The notes under the pieces were generated by a model, which was given only the letters and a program-made list of their open reading frames with translations, ran no database searches and had not been told where the DNA came from. Positions 1 to 12,260 of a stretch of DNA of 64,000 nucleotides are shown piece after piece (within the stretch, counting starts at the first letter, position 1; every line of letters starts with the position of its first letter). The position numbers were made by a program, and so were the translations under genes. This stretch comes from Taenia hydatigena (taxonomy: Eukaryota > Platyhelminthes > Cestoda > Cyclophyllidea > Taeniidae), in assembly GCA_036345935.2 (NCBI GenBank), contig JADWOT020000006.1:16838519-16902518 (forward strand), given 5' to 3'.

Positions 1-3000
1 AAAGCACATCGGAATGCGTTAGAACAACGATTAATGCTTTCTTAAAGTCCCTTATCCTTAAGGTGGGAAGCATTGTTTTTTTATCGCGTAGGAAAATCTT
101 AGCAACGGAGCGTTTGTGCATGAAAGCATTGCAATGAAGCACTTCATGGATAATGAATTCGATCTTTTGTATATTGTAGGTACATGGAACTACCTAATAT
201 CCTTTCTGTAGGCTGGTTACCAGCGTGTACTTCAATTAAGTTATGTCGACAAATTCCTAACTACAATTGCCTTGGAATTTCGGGATAAGTATAAAAACAA
301 CTTACTCGAAAAGAATCGATTTGGATATTTTGACGACTTTGGCTCTATTTTCGACTCAAGGTTACGTGAAATCGAGGCGGATTCACGAAAGTCTATCAAG
401 GCTGCCAAGTAAGTGCGTTAACATCTTACTATGTGCAGGCCCATGCGAACTTTCGCTGATTCTGCAAAATCAAAAAAGACAATCGCTTCGATGATCGTCA
501 ATAAAGAGAATCAAAACTCTACCTCCAATACCGAGAAAAAAGCTAATTTAAATGAAAGCTTGAACTCAGGTGAACCTGTTTTTGATCCAAACATCGGTAC
601 GTATTGCTTTATGCAGGTTTTTGATAGGTTTTCGTTTCTGAACTATTTTAACATTTCAGCTCCCCTTCAGTCTAGGAAAACAAACTTGTCCTCACCAAAA
701 TCTCGCTTTGTCAAGTTGAACAAGAAATCTAAGGATCATTCCGGGTAATTATTTTTCACGGTCTAAAACATTCATAGTTTCTCTTAGTGTTGGCACCTCT
801 GTTTTAAGGGTTATTTTCTGGATCTCGGAATCGCAATGAATGTATGAGCCTATTTAATCCCTTTTTTCAGTTCCCCAGAATCCCCTGTTTCTGTCAAACC
901 TGGTAAAAGGGTAAAGGCGAACCGCCGTTGGACCGATGAGGCCGTTGGAGCCGAGGCTGCTGCTCTTGATTACAGTGGCGGAGGCGGTGCTGCTAACTCT
1001 TCCCCGGGAGACTCTGTTCATAATGACGCAAATGCGGTTGACCCTCAAGGACTGCAACTAACTGCCACTGAAGTGGAAAATCTCACCAAACTTCGTGGTA
1101 CACTGCGCGAGGGCTTCGACGAATTAGAGGTTTCATCTGATGAGGAGGAATATGTGGATTCATCAGAAGAGGGAGATGAAGAACAGGACTCAAAAGCTAA
1201 TTCTCGTAGAGAAAATGAAATAAGGGTGGGTTTCTTGTTTAATATTGTGTCATTTTCACAGCTTGCCTTTAAATAAGTTTTTAACCATGACTTTTCATCA
1301 GTTTCGGTTTTTCATGTATCAACATCTACAGACACTTTGTCTCGCGATGCCTCCTGAGTGGCTTCTGTATTTACTGTAAACTATCTAAATTCAGCCGAAC
1401 AAACCATTCGGCTTTATGTCAGGTCTGTTGCAAAACTTGAAAACGACTGCTATCGGTCGGGTGTTGACACGTGAGGACATTCAAAACCCACTAGAGCAGC
1501 TGCGTGATCATTTGGTGCACAAGAATGTGGCTTTTGAGATTGCGAACCGCCTCTGTGATGGAGTGGCCGAGAGTCTAGTCGGAGTGCAACTCGGTCGTTT
1601 CGAGCGCGTTGGGCCACGTGTTCGCGCCGCTCTGGAAGAGGCCTGTACCCGTCTTCTTGCTTCCGGTCGTCGTGTTGATGTCCTGCGTGATGCTCTTGAA
1701 GCCCAACAGTCGGGGAAACCCTATGTTATCGTCTTCTGCGGTGTCAACGGCGTCGGTAAATCCACAAATCTCGCCAAAGTGAGTTGCATTTTTTTGGTGA
1801 GCTCATATGTCCATGAGAGGGATAGTAAGAGTTATTTTCTATCATAATCTTGAACTTTTTAAACCCTTCTTCAATGAGAATATCCAACATGATATTCTCG
1901 CTCATGTGTTCCATACATTTCTGAAATGCGCGGAAATATTCGGCTCAGTCATCCATAACACACGTGGCTTATTTAGAATCTACTTCAGAGGAAGACTTCC
2001 CTTCCCGTTTCCACACCATCATCTTCTTTTTTATACCTTGGACGACAATTCTGCGAGATTGAACATCCTCCATTACAATGAAATGTCATCATATTACGAA
2101 ATAATGTTTCCATCGATTATTGGGCTTTATGCATAATTACATAAGCTTTCGTTCAATTTATACTTTGATCCAACTTATAATTTTGTGAATCGCGTTTTGC
2201 TTTTGGACTATTGTCATGCAAATGTTTAATTCCGGCTTGACGAAACTGTTGTATCCCTTAGATAGCCTTCTGGTTGATAGAAAAGAATCTCAAGGTCCTT
2301 ATAGCTGCCTGTGATACATTCCGTTCTGGTGCTGTGGAGCAGCTTCGAACCCACGTGCAGAAACTTAATTTTATCCACCCCCCTGAGCATCATGGCGGTC
2401 AAACAATGGTTGAGCTATACGAGAAGGGCTATGGCAAGGATGCAGCAAATATTGCTATGTCGGCCATCTCCTATGGTACGCTGTTTTGCTCCTCGTTTAT
2501 TCCAGATTCATGCTTTTGAGCGTAACGCTGGGAAGTGTCCCAGCTTATTGGTTCTGGAAATGAGATATTTGAACTTGCTACTAACAATTGTCAGTACCGT
2601 GAATTGTCTAGTCGAGAATATAATGGTGTATCTGTGACTCTCAGTCGTTGTTTTTTTGAAATTTTACAAGGATCTGACTTTTGAATAGCGCCTATTAATG
2701 CAGATTTTGAATATTTTAGCCAAGGAAAAACAGCGTGATGTGGTTTTGGTTGATACTGCTGGGCGTATGCAAGACAATGAACCGCTGATGCGTGCGCTTG
2801 CTAAAGTAAGCTGGTCTCACTGATTAACGGGATGTCAAATACGTCTGTAAGGCTTCACTTACTCAACTTTCCATGCGAAAACGTTTGAGTGTCCAGAGTA
2901 CTTGCATTTCATTTCCTTAAAATGATCGACATTATGCGCATAATTCCCATATCTTAGTCCTCTAACACGGGTGAAAGGTGGCACTTTCCACAGACACCAT

Positions 3001-3584
3001 TTGCAAGGGGGCACTGTTCGTCTGCTCCCTTTTATTATGCAGCCAATCTCAGACTATTTTATCGATTGTTAACTGCTATGACTACCTCACCATATTCTCC
3101 CTTCTCTTATTTCAGCTCATTATCGTTAACGAACCAGACCTGGTTCTCTTCGTCGGTGAGGCACTAGTCGGAAATGAGGCGATTGATCAATTGGTAAAAT
3201 TCAACCAGTCTCTGGCCGATTATAGCAGTACAGCCAAGCCTCATGCTATTGATGGCATTGTGCTCACTAAATTTGATACGATTGACGACAAGGTTAATTT
3301 TCCGTTATCTTCCGCATTATCAATCACTTCTTAATAGCTGGATCAATTGCTAATAATGGTTGTGTGGGTTGAAAGCTGTAATTTTTCATGGACAAAGTAT
3401 GGGTGGTATGCTGTTGTTCCCGATGTAGCGGTCACAACCTGATTGTTTATGCTTTTAGGTTGGAGCGGCTGTCTCCATGGCCCACATCTCGGGGCAACCG
3501 ATCGTTTTTGTTGGAACTGGCCAGACGTACTCTGATCTACGGCAGTTTTCTGTACCGAGTGTGGTCAAAGCTCTCATGAAGTAG
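1..3584 (+). CDS. SRPRA: Signal recognition particle receptor subunit alpha (5' partial)
   Basis: This is the GTPase that docks the SRP-ribosome complex at the ER membrane. The start codon lies upstream of the window. Frame-consistent exons: 1-62, 92-175, 212-408, 439-596, 660-744, 871-1225, 1395-1778, 2262-2475, 2720-2805, 3116-3292, 3459-3584 (TAG stop). The first exons give the N-terminal longin-like (SRX) domain that binds SR-beta, then a lysine- and acid-rich linker containing LDYSGGGG and [13 protein letters not shown]. The NG GTPase domain follows, with the P-loop [34 protein letters not shown], the guanine-specificity motif TKFD and [10 protein letters not shown]. The protein ends VVKALMK, as animal homologues do. 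The first three introns are only 29, 36 and 30 bp. All GTPase motifs are intact, so the gene looks functional. No canonical AATAAA was seen soon after the stop. Confidence 0.96.
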
Positions 3585-4275
3585 ATTCCTTCCCCTGACT
3601 ACTTCATCACCATCTTTCTTGGTCGCAATTTTATCCTGCTCTCTCATGCGTGGGGTCGGTACAAATAAGCTTTCCGTCTGCGGCCTCATTGGCCTCGCCT
3701 CCTTTTCCTACATGAGCACTTGTTTGGTGTTGGGCGACAGGAGTTCGCTTGGGGGATCTTGGGCGCTTTCTGCTGCCGACAAACATTGCCGACAGCTAAA
3801 GAGAGGTAGCTCAAGGAGCTGCCTAATTTGGCACTGTAAGAGGTTCCATCCCACTTGCCGCGGAGCGCAGGCTAGGGGCGTCTTGGATGCGCACTCTTGC
3901 GTCTGTTGGGCTGGACTCGGGGCAGGCGCTTAATTTACTAGAGGTCAGGTGCTCCTTGTATTGTCTGCGTAAAACTAAATTCTTAATTGCCAAACGTGGC
4001 AAAAGTTAAGTTTACGGTAGGAGGAAACTTTATGCGGAATCGAAGTTGGGTTTCTTGGCTGTTTATTTTATCTGGATTACAAAAACGCAACTAATTTGTA
4101 GCATTCCCTTTTGTTTTAAATTAATTGAACGCATTATGAAAATACTATTGTTGCTCATGTGAGATAGTTCATGCTTTAAAGCAACACATTATATGCATGG
4201 GATCTGTGTTTATATTATTTACATACGCAGTGCGTCGTCTGATTTTCACTATCTCGTTTTCAAGGTAGCGGTGTG
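3585..4275. other. Intergenic gap SRPRA-UAP1
   Basis: The 3' untranslated region of SRPRA and the UAP1 promoter must lie here, both on the plus strand. I see no extra gene, no repeat copy and no canonical AATAAA. The 104-codon open frame near 3619-3933 matches nothing I recognise and has no splice context. Confidence 0.5.
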
Positions 4276-7200
4276 ATGTCCGCTGATATATTGCTAATAA
4301 AGTCAGAGCTTGATGCCAGTGGTCAAAGTCACCTATACAAGTACTGGGAGGGACTTTCTCTTGAAGAAAAGGAGCATTATTTTAGGGAACTTCTAGCCCT
4401 TAACTTGGATCGAATAACTTCTGCTTACATGGTAATATTTCAACTTGAACGGTAGCTATGTACTGTAGGCTGCATTGAAGGTATGTATATCGTCAGTGTT
4501 ATAAAACAGTGTGTGTTGAAGTAATTCGTCATAATGTTACTGCTTCGATTGTTTTACAAAGCTGACGGAAAACTTCCAAAGAATTGATGAACGCCTTATG
4601 TGTCCCGATCCATCGATCTGCGGCCATGCGGTCTCACTTCGTAATTCACATCCTGGAGAATATAAGCTATACATAAATAAAGGTTTTCGCTTGGTGTACC
4701 AGTCTTAATTTGGCAATAGGTCTTAGGGCGATTTCTGAAAGACAAGTTGGAGTCGTTCTTTTGGCCGGTGGTCAGGGGACTCGACTTGGTTCAAGTAATC
4801 CCAAGGGAATGTATGACATTGGACTTCCATCACGAAGAACTCTATTTCAAGTACAAGCAGAACGCTTATTGGGTCTGTGTCGACAGGTTTCGGCCAAATA
4901 CGGCCAAGAGATATACATTCCCTGGTTAGTGATCCTCTTTATTTCTAGGAATAATGAAATACTAGCATAACGTCCGCTGCTCTATAACTTATCTGACTTC
5001 CTTTTGTTGCCAGGTATATTATGACATCCGACTATACGCAAAAACTTACGGAAAAGTTTTTTAATGAAAACAACTATTTCGGTTACAGTCGTGATCATGT
5101 CATTTTCTTTGAACAGTTCAACTTTCCAGCTTTGGATTTAAATGGCAGGATTCTTATGAAAAATAAGACGTCTCTTTGTTGGTCTCCAGGTGAGATAAGT
5201 ATAGTTTTTGGAAATATAAATCATCACTTTCCTTACGAAATATTATATTATTAGAATTGAAATAATACGGTGAATTTTATAAACAAGTCTGGGATTATGC
5301 CTCTCACTAAATTTGCAGTCCATCAATCTTGTATTCCTATATTCGAAGGACTGACTTTGTTAAAATCCCTATTTAAAACTAGTGACGCAGTGCCTATCTT
5401 TGTGATTCATTTGTTCTAATATGGCAATGCCGTTCATGGCAACGTTTCGCAACACAGACATCGTATACATTTAGCTTGCTTCATAATTCCTTGCTGAATC
5501 CCTTTCGGTGAGGTTTTTTGTTTAGAAGGTAATGGAGGCCTCTACCGAGCTCTTTCAGGGCGAGGGATCCTGCAGAAAATGAAAACACAGGGCGTTCAAT
5601 ATGTTCATATCTATGGGGTAGACAATGTACTCATCCAAATGGCTGATCCAGCTTTCATTGGCTTCTGCATCGCAAAGGCTGCTGATTGCGCGGTTAAGGT
5701 GGTTGAAAAAACTGACCCAAATGAACCCATTGGTGTCGTTGGCGAGGTGGATGGGAAGCTCCGGGTAAGTTTGAATACCCTAGGATTTTTTGGGGAGATT
5801 GTATCAGAATAAAAGTTGCATTAGAATGTGTTATCGTATTAAATCCATAGCTACCTCTCCTCCATCTCATTGAGCTGAAACCTTAAGTTTGCCAGTATCT
5901 CCGACTTTGCAAAAAATGTGCCTTTTAAACCCCTTGTGAGCCACCGGCAAAAATGAAGTTTCTAAGGTTTGTGTCTACCAGTGGACTCAGGGTGTTTTAG
6001 CAATCGACTGATGTTTTGCAAATTTTGCAACCTAATTATAATTGCATGTAAGGCATGTAAGGAATCCTCTGAAGCTTGGCTGATGAAACTTCAGGCTCAG
6101 CCAAAACATTTACATTGTTAGGACTTCATCACTTGTTTACTCGATCTATTGGAGAGTAACTTGGCTGGAACATTGCCTACGCCAAACTGCAAAGAGACTG
6201 CAAGCCTGTGCGCAAATTCATACACAACTATTCCCACAAGTTTCGATTACGACAGTCGAAATCTCATGCTTTCATATAGCTCGCCCTGAATATGGCCTAT
6301 TTAACTAAGCGTCTTTTTCGCAAAATATACTTCCGAGTCGAAGCTTTGTCCTGATGCTGTGGTCTCCGTGTATTAGTGGAGAGGGGCACATTAATGGTCG
6401 AGAGCCATCCGATCATTTTTGACCTTGAGGTATAATGGAAGGTTAGTGGGAGGCCAACTGGTATCATGTCAGAATCATATCTCATATCTCAGTTAGTTAG
6501 CTACGACACCAAGTTGCCCTTGATTTGACTAAGTGAAACTAGATAATCTAAGCTTAGCAACTCTAAAGTCTCCACAATTTTCGATACATACTAAACGTCA
6601 TAACAGCGAAGGTAAACAAATTTTGAAGGTCGTCCTTTAAGTTAACGGGTCATTTTTATGTTTCTTCTCCCAACCTCCACTACCACGAGTCATCACAACA
6701 GAAAAAGGACGATTTTGGCCTTGTCCTTGTGGTCAGAACGGTTCAAATGAGGTCAAGTGCAAAGTGCAATCCTCCCTCCATTTCACTCGCTTATTGCAAA
6801 TTAACGCCATGGAGCACACAGACTAGTCCCGTTTCGTAGATACGTCATTTTAAGCGTTGAAACCGCTGGTTATTTTTCAAATAAACAGGAAGAGTACGTA
6901 TGATCTGACAGGCTTACGTGAAACCTTAAAACTGGCTGTAGTGTGGTGCAATTCTTCGTCTGAGTAGTTTACTTCTACATCTCAGTTGGAGATTATTTTT
7001 GGCTGAAAGGACGTTCGACTGGCAACTTCCTTTTTTGATAATGCAATAAAAAAGTGAAATTCTAATGCTTCTGAGTTGGGTCTTTCAACGGTGCGAACAT
7101 GAACATCTGGGCTTTCAATGCGTTGGTATCATTTCCTGTTTTTTATAGGTAGTGGAGTACTCGGAGATTTCTCCATCCACGGCTGCGCTGATGCTGCCGG

Positions 7201-8493
7201 TGCCACCGCGCCAGATGGGCCAATGCCAAGGCAAGATGGATAGTCAGCTGAATTCAGGGAAGCCACGCTTGCTTTACTCTCTGGGGAATATTTGCAACCA
7301 CTTCATGACCACTGATTTTCTGGAGCATGTCTGTGATCCCAAACAGGAGGCTCTCTTACCGTACCACATTGCTCACAAGAAGGTGTCTCATCTTGATACA
7401 AGCTTAGATTGTCTGATAACACCAAATCAACCGAATGCCCTCAAACTGGAAAAATTCATTTTTGATGTGTTCCAATTCTCAAAGTAAGTTGCTTGCAGTG
7501 TGATATGGCCTATTAACTTGGCCACAATGGCAACATTTGGATAGTGCGACTTCACACCTTTCACCGTGCATCACCGGTTTTCTTGATTGTCTGTTAAAAT
7601 TACAGTAAACTTGCCTAGTTTATTTAAGAACCGCCTGTAAAATCATATCTGTGAGGAGGCAGTGACCTTAATAAAAGTACAAACGGAAGGCGGTTGGGTT
7701 GGATTTGCCCACTGCAAATTCAAATCAAATTTAACGGCATGATACTATACCTTTCTGTGCTATTTTAATCTGCAGAACCCGCTTTGTTTTGTTCGGGTTT
7801 AGTCTACGTAGTTTGATTTGCGTATTGTCAACAAAAACTGCTTTAGATATGGTCTTCGCTAAATATTTATCATCTGCTAGTTTAGCTTCAACCAAAACTT
7901 AAACCTCATGACAAATATCCTATTCCCAAAACCAAAACCATCATGCCTTAGTCAAATAATTGGCATTCCCGAAGGCTTCAGGCAAATATGCTCGAAAATC
8001 GCATAGTAGCTTGAACATAATATTTCTGAAGTCATTTTTCTTCCTCATCATCACCAGACGCTTCTTCATTTGGGAGGTGGATCGAGCAGCTGAATTCTCG
8101 CCCCTAAAGAACGGCCCAGAGGCGCAAAGGGACTGTCCAATGACTTGTCGTAAATCCATTCTTGATATGCATGCATCGTGGGCCAGAGCGGCCGGTGCCA
8201 TGTTTAGCAATGATGCTCAGGATGTCATAGAGATTTCTCCACTTGTCAGTCTAAGGGGAGAGGTGAATATTGAGGCTTGAAATGAGAATTATTATGCTTT
8301 TTTCGTAAGGCAGCTTTGTGGAATTTTTAGGACTTGAAATTTCTCATATCTGACTGAATGAATTGTGAGCTATTTTGTACGCTTCCAGAACCTGGAATGC
8401 TTGAAGGATAAGCAGATTGATGGAGTCAATATCTTGGAGTTGCGGCGGAATGAGAGAGGTGAGGAAGTTCCCGTTTTACTAAAAGTGGGGTGA
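4276..8493 (+). CDS. UAP1: UDP-N-acetylhexosamine pyrophosphorylase
   Basis: This enzyme makes UDP-GlcNAc (and UDP-GalNAc) from UTP and the hexosamine 1-phosphate in the cytosol, supplying N-glycans, O-glycans and GPI anchors. Exons: 4276-4431, 4562-4682, 4720-4924, 5014-5189, 5526-5764, 7149-7483, 8058-8262, 8389-8493; about 513 aa, close to the usual length. The nucleotide-binding signature [17 protein letters not shown] is intact. Also visible are [18 protein letters not shown], the [16 protein letters not shown] block and [15 protein letters not shown]. The ATG at 4276 is chosen because the following codons align with family N-termini; a GTG precedes it. The intron after 4682 is 37 bp, whereas that after 5764 is about 1.4 kb and contains no recognisable gene. 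The C-terminal exon is the least conserved part. Confidence 0.95.
5765..7148 (+). other. Large UAP1 intron
   Basis: A 1.38-kb intron with donor GTAAGT and acceptor TTTATAG. I found no exon, no copy of the LTR family and no transposase remnant in it. Short open frames here lack any recognisable similarity. Confidence 0.6.
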
Positions 8494-8714
8494 TTTAATC
8501 GGAGTTACGGATTATTTCTCGGATAGCAAGGCTTCTGCAATTCACTTGAGACTTATCCGATCTTCTTTTGCTGTTTAATTTTGCCTATCTATTCTGTCAA
8601 TCTTTATGCAACTTTTTGGATGATATGACGTTCTTTATGCTAAAATGCCTACGTGTGAGCACGAGTTTTCGTCTTATTGGTTCGCGAAACCCATCGAAAC
8701 TGTCCTGGGGAACC

Positions 8715-8905
8715 TGTATGGCGCCCCAAGGCTTCCTCCAAGATAAAGCATGGGAATAATGCCTGGCCAGAACACATGTGCGTATATATTCTGTAAACAG
8801 AAATGAGTTGTGGCTGTCGTCATAGCCTGGATGCCAGCCAACTTCGCGAAGATACTATAACCACACAAGGGCCCGTAACCGAGGTCGGAAGGTAAACAAT
8901 TGGTG
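8715..8905 (-). mobile_element. Degraded solo LTR of the local TRIM family
   Basis: The plus strand begins with a TGTATGGCGCCCCAAGGCTT stretch that matches the reverse complement of the family LTR 3' end (TGTAGCGTCCCAAGGCTCCC). A TATATATTCTGTAAACAG stretch and a GCCTGGATGCCAGCC stretch follow in the order seen in intact copies. Divergence is high, edges are uncertain and no target duplication was recognised. The copy lies between UAP1 and the EDEM2-like gene. Confidence 0.5.
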
Positions 8906-9390
8906 AGGTGCTGCGGGTGTGTGTATCGCGGTTCCCAAGGTGAGGGGTGCTTGGTCAACCTTGAGATGTTGGATGTTGGGGGTTGTATTTCACCAATGAA
9001 AATGGTCCGCCAACATTAAATCCCGGTGGTGTAATACACAGGGTAGAATCTGACACATTTGTTCAATTGCGGTGATACATTCACTAGCCCGGAGGGCAGT
9101 GGGATTCAGGATCGTGTCGGTTGTGGGCTCATGGTGTGGACTAAATGTCAAGCGTTACCTCAATAAAATTCGTCAAAAACATGTTGGACTTACCTGTTTT
9201 CGTGCTTGAGGTGTTGAGTTCTAGGCATTTTGGATTAATTAAATGGCACCACTTTACTTGAAATTCACTTGGATAAACTTCAGCATCCTGACTTTCTTGG
9301 GGCATTACTCCAATCATTTTAACTTCCATCAAGGTTATTGATTTGATCGAGTAAATTGCGATTACGTACTTACACACTATTGACTATTGA

Positions 9391-11785
9391 ATGTGGGAGT
9401 TTAGCCCGACGCTTAATTTGACCCATATAGTCATTTGCTATGTGTGCTCGTGGGTCATGCACGTCGAGTTAATTATTTTTATCTTGGTCTCTGTGCTTGT
9501 TCAACTTTCCAATGGGAACGAGAATTTCGATCTTCAGTCCCTTAAACGCCGTGTAAAGAACATATTTTATCATAGTTATGACAATTACATGAACCATGCC
9601 TATCCATATGACGAGCTCCGTCCGATTTCTTGCGATGGTCATGACACGTGGGGTGGATTCTCCCTCACTCTGATTGATTCACTCGATACTCTGGTTGTGT
9701 TAGGCAACAACTCCGAGTTCAGGCGTGCTGCAAATCTTATTTTAAATAATGTTGACACCAACCGAAATGTAAATATCTCAGTTTTTGAGACGAACATACG
9801 AGGCAAGTGGCATGCTTATTAACCTGACAAATAAAGTTGTTGGAGGGCTTCTTTCTGCACACTTGCTTTCCAAAAGAGCTGGAATGGATCTGGAACCTGG
9901 ATGGCCCTGCCACGGTAGGCTGCTTGCTCTAGCCGAGCGTTTCGCGAGCAAGCTGCTTCCTGCTTTCAATACACCTACTGGAATGCCATATGGTACCGTT
10001 AACTTAGCTCTTGGTGGGGTTCCTCCGAACGAAACTCCCGTTACCTGTGTTGCGACAGTTGGTACACTGATTCTTGAGTTTGGTGCCCTTTCCAGATTAA
10101 CTGGTAAGCTGGGCTCCTATTGGATCTAGATATTGCATTTGTTTCAATGCCACTTTTCTTTGATTCAGGCGATCCTCGCTACGAACAAGCGGCAATGAAG
10201 GCTCTACGTGCATTATGGACATTTAGGTCTCGTTTGGGGCTTGTGGGAAACCATATTAATGTACGCACTGGAAAATGGGTCGGAAAGGAGGCGACCATTG
10301 GTTCTGGAGTGGATTCATATTTCGAATACCTCCTAAAGGGATCCATCCTCTTTCGCCTTCCGGAGCTTGACGCAATGTTTCGTGGTACGTTTCCCGCCAT
10401 AATTCCGCCGTGTCACCTGTAAAAACTGAATCCAAGTGTTTACTTCCGACTTTTTCGCAGAATATCGTAGCGCAATAAGGAAATACCTGAAGTTCGGAGG
10501 TTGGCATGTCATGGCTACCATGGATGCAGGGTCTGTAACCAGTGCTGTTTACCAAAGCTTAGAATCGTTTTGGCCTGGCGTTTTAGTGAGTCACATTTCG
10601 GGCGGTTATTTTCGATCGGATTTGATTGCTTTAAGTTGGCCATTGTGCTTCGTTTGTAGGCCATGGCAGGTGATATCGAGGAGGCGAAGGAATTGCTAAT
10701 TACTTACCATTCAGTGTGGAGGCGATATGGATTTTTGCCTGAGATGTTTGATGTTCCCTCCAACAAACCGGTTGGCAGACAAAGCGTCTATCCTCTTCGT
10801 CCCGGTATTTTGCCTCGTGACTTGTCGACTTTTTTAGTTTGTTTTTGAATTATTTTGTTTCCACCTTTAGTAGATCAAAAACGGTAAAGCACAAGTTTTT
10901 CTTCCAGAGTTTATCGAGTCAGTGTTACACCTGTACCTTGCCACAAAAGATCCCTACTTGCTGGAAATGGGTGTTAATGTTCTGACATCTATCGAGAGGG
11001 ATGCAAGGACACCGTGTGGATTCGCTACGGTGATTTCATATATTTTTCAGATTTTCATAATTTTAAGACGTAAAATTTCCAACTTATTCATTCGTTGTGC
11101 TCTAATTCGTTTCTTTATAATCTCCTAGATTCATGACGTCCAAACGCACACCAAGGAGAACAGAATGGAAACTTTCTTCCTATCGGAGACTGTGAAATAT
11201 TTGTACCTTTTATTCGATGAAGACAACTTCTTACATCGCACCCCTCTATCTCCGACTGACTTGGTCCAATCCGGCGATGCTGGCGGCTACTGCACGGGTG
11301 GTACGGGCTATATTTTCAATTCCGAGGCTCATCCGCTTGACAGTGGTCTCATTCATTGTTGCTCTATTCAGCGCCTGCGAGAATTGGAGGAAGTAAGCAG
11401 TGGGGAATCTCTTCCTATCGACTTGGGCTTACACCGAGACCTTGGAAGCCTTGTTAACATATCTACCTCCTCAAATTCGTTGACACACGCCATCCTGAAT
11501 GAGCTGGACGTCACCTTTGAGGAGATTTTGTCTCAAAGCGTCACGTGGACGGGGAACCAGAACACAAGTCAAGAAATTGACACTTGGGTAGAAAACTTGT
11601 GGAAAGAAATGAGTGGGGCAGTTCTACTCTCAAGCGCCATTAACGATAATGCCTCCACACCACCAAACTACGTCCCCCCAGATATGCATCGAAAGTCCGC
11701 AGCGCCGCTGATGAGCTGCCCAACTGTACCCTTCCACGTCCGTCTTAATACGATGCGAGATCTAGATTACAGAAATCTCAATTAG
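9391..11785 (+). CDS. EDEM2: EDEM2-like ER degradation-enhancing alpha-mannosidase (GH47 family)
   Basis: GH47-family protein of the ER lumen that acts in mannose trimming and disposal of misfolded glycoproteins. Exons: 9391-9802, 9837-10103, 10169-10384, 10461-10585, 10660-10804, 10908-11029, 11129-11785; about 647 aa. Family landmarks in order: [26 protein letters not shown] joined to [59 protein letters not shown]-like [18 protein letters not shown], and FNSEAHPL near the usual end of the domain. The closest remembered match is EDEM2 rather than EDEM1 or EDEM3. The first ATG is at 9391, but the in-frame ATG at 9457 gives a cleaner signal peptide ([20 protein letters not shown]) and may be the real start. 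The first intron (9803-9836) is a 34-bp GC-AG intron. Confidence 0.94.
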
Positions 11786-11904
11786 GTCAACTTTCACTCA
11801 GTCTTTCCTTTGTCACATGTCTCCACCAATTTTGTATTGAATGTAATTCTCGAATGTCAAGCTTCTGCAGTGCTGTGATATCACGTTTTTTTCGAGCCTA
11901 TGCG

Positions 11905-11932
11905 AATAAATTCTGGTCTTCCTGACAATAAA
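11905..11932 (+). terminator. Candidate polyadenylation signals of the EDEM2-like gene
   Basis: Two AATAAA hexamers, at 11905-11910 and 11927-11932, lie 120-147 bp after the stop. They are correctly placed for 3' end formation of the plus-strand gene, which converges on cactin. Confidence 0.6.
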
Positions 11933-12260
11933 AACTCAAACCTGCCAGTCTTAACCCGCAATACCTGTCAAGTGGGCAAATTTCTTTGAAAATATAGGTT
12001 AAGCGAGCTGTCAAAGCTTGCAAAATCAGATAAAAATATCTCAATGAATCAGTATTAAGAACGATCATCTCCCTAAGCAGGTCGCACCAGATTAACATCA
12101 AAACTCACAGCCAGTCTTATCACAGAGTTCATTAGAGGAGCAATTGAAGTTCACACCCAGATTCACAAGTTGTGCCGTTTGGAGAAACCAAAGTAAGTAA
12201 CAAGGGTATTTTAAAGGATAGGGAATTCTATACAATTTACAAGGACTTAGTGGCATTGCT

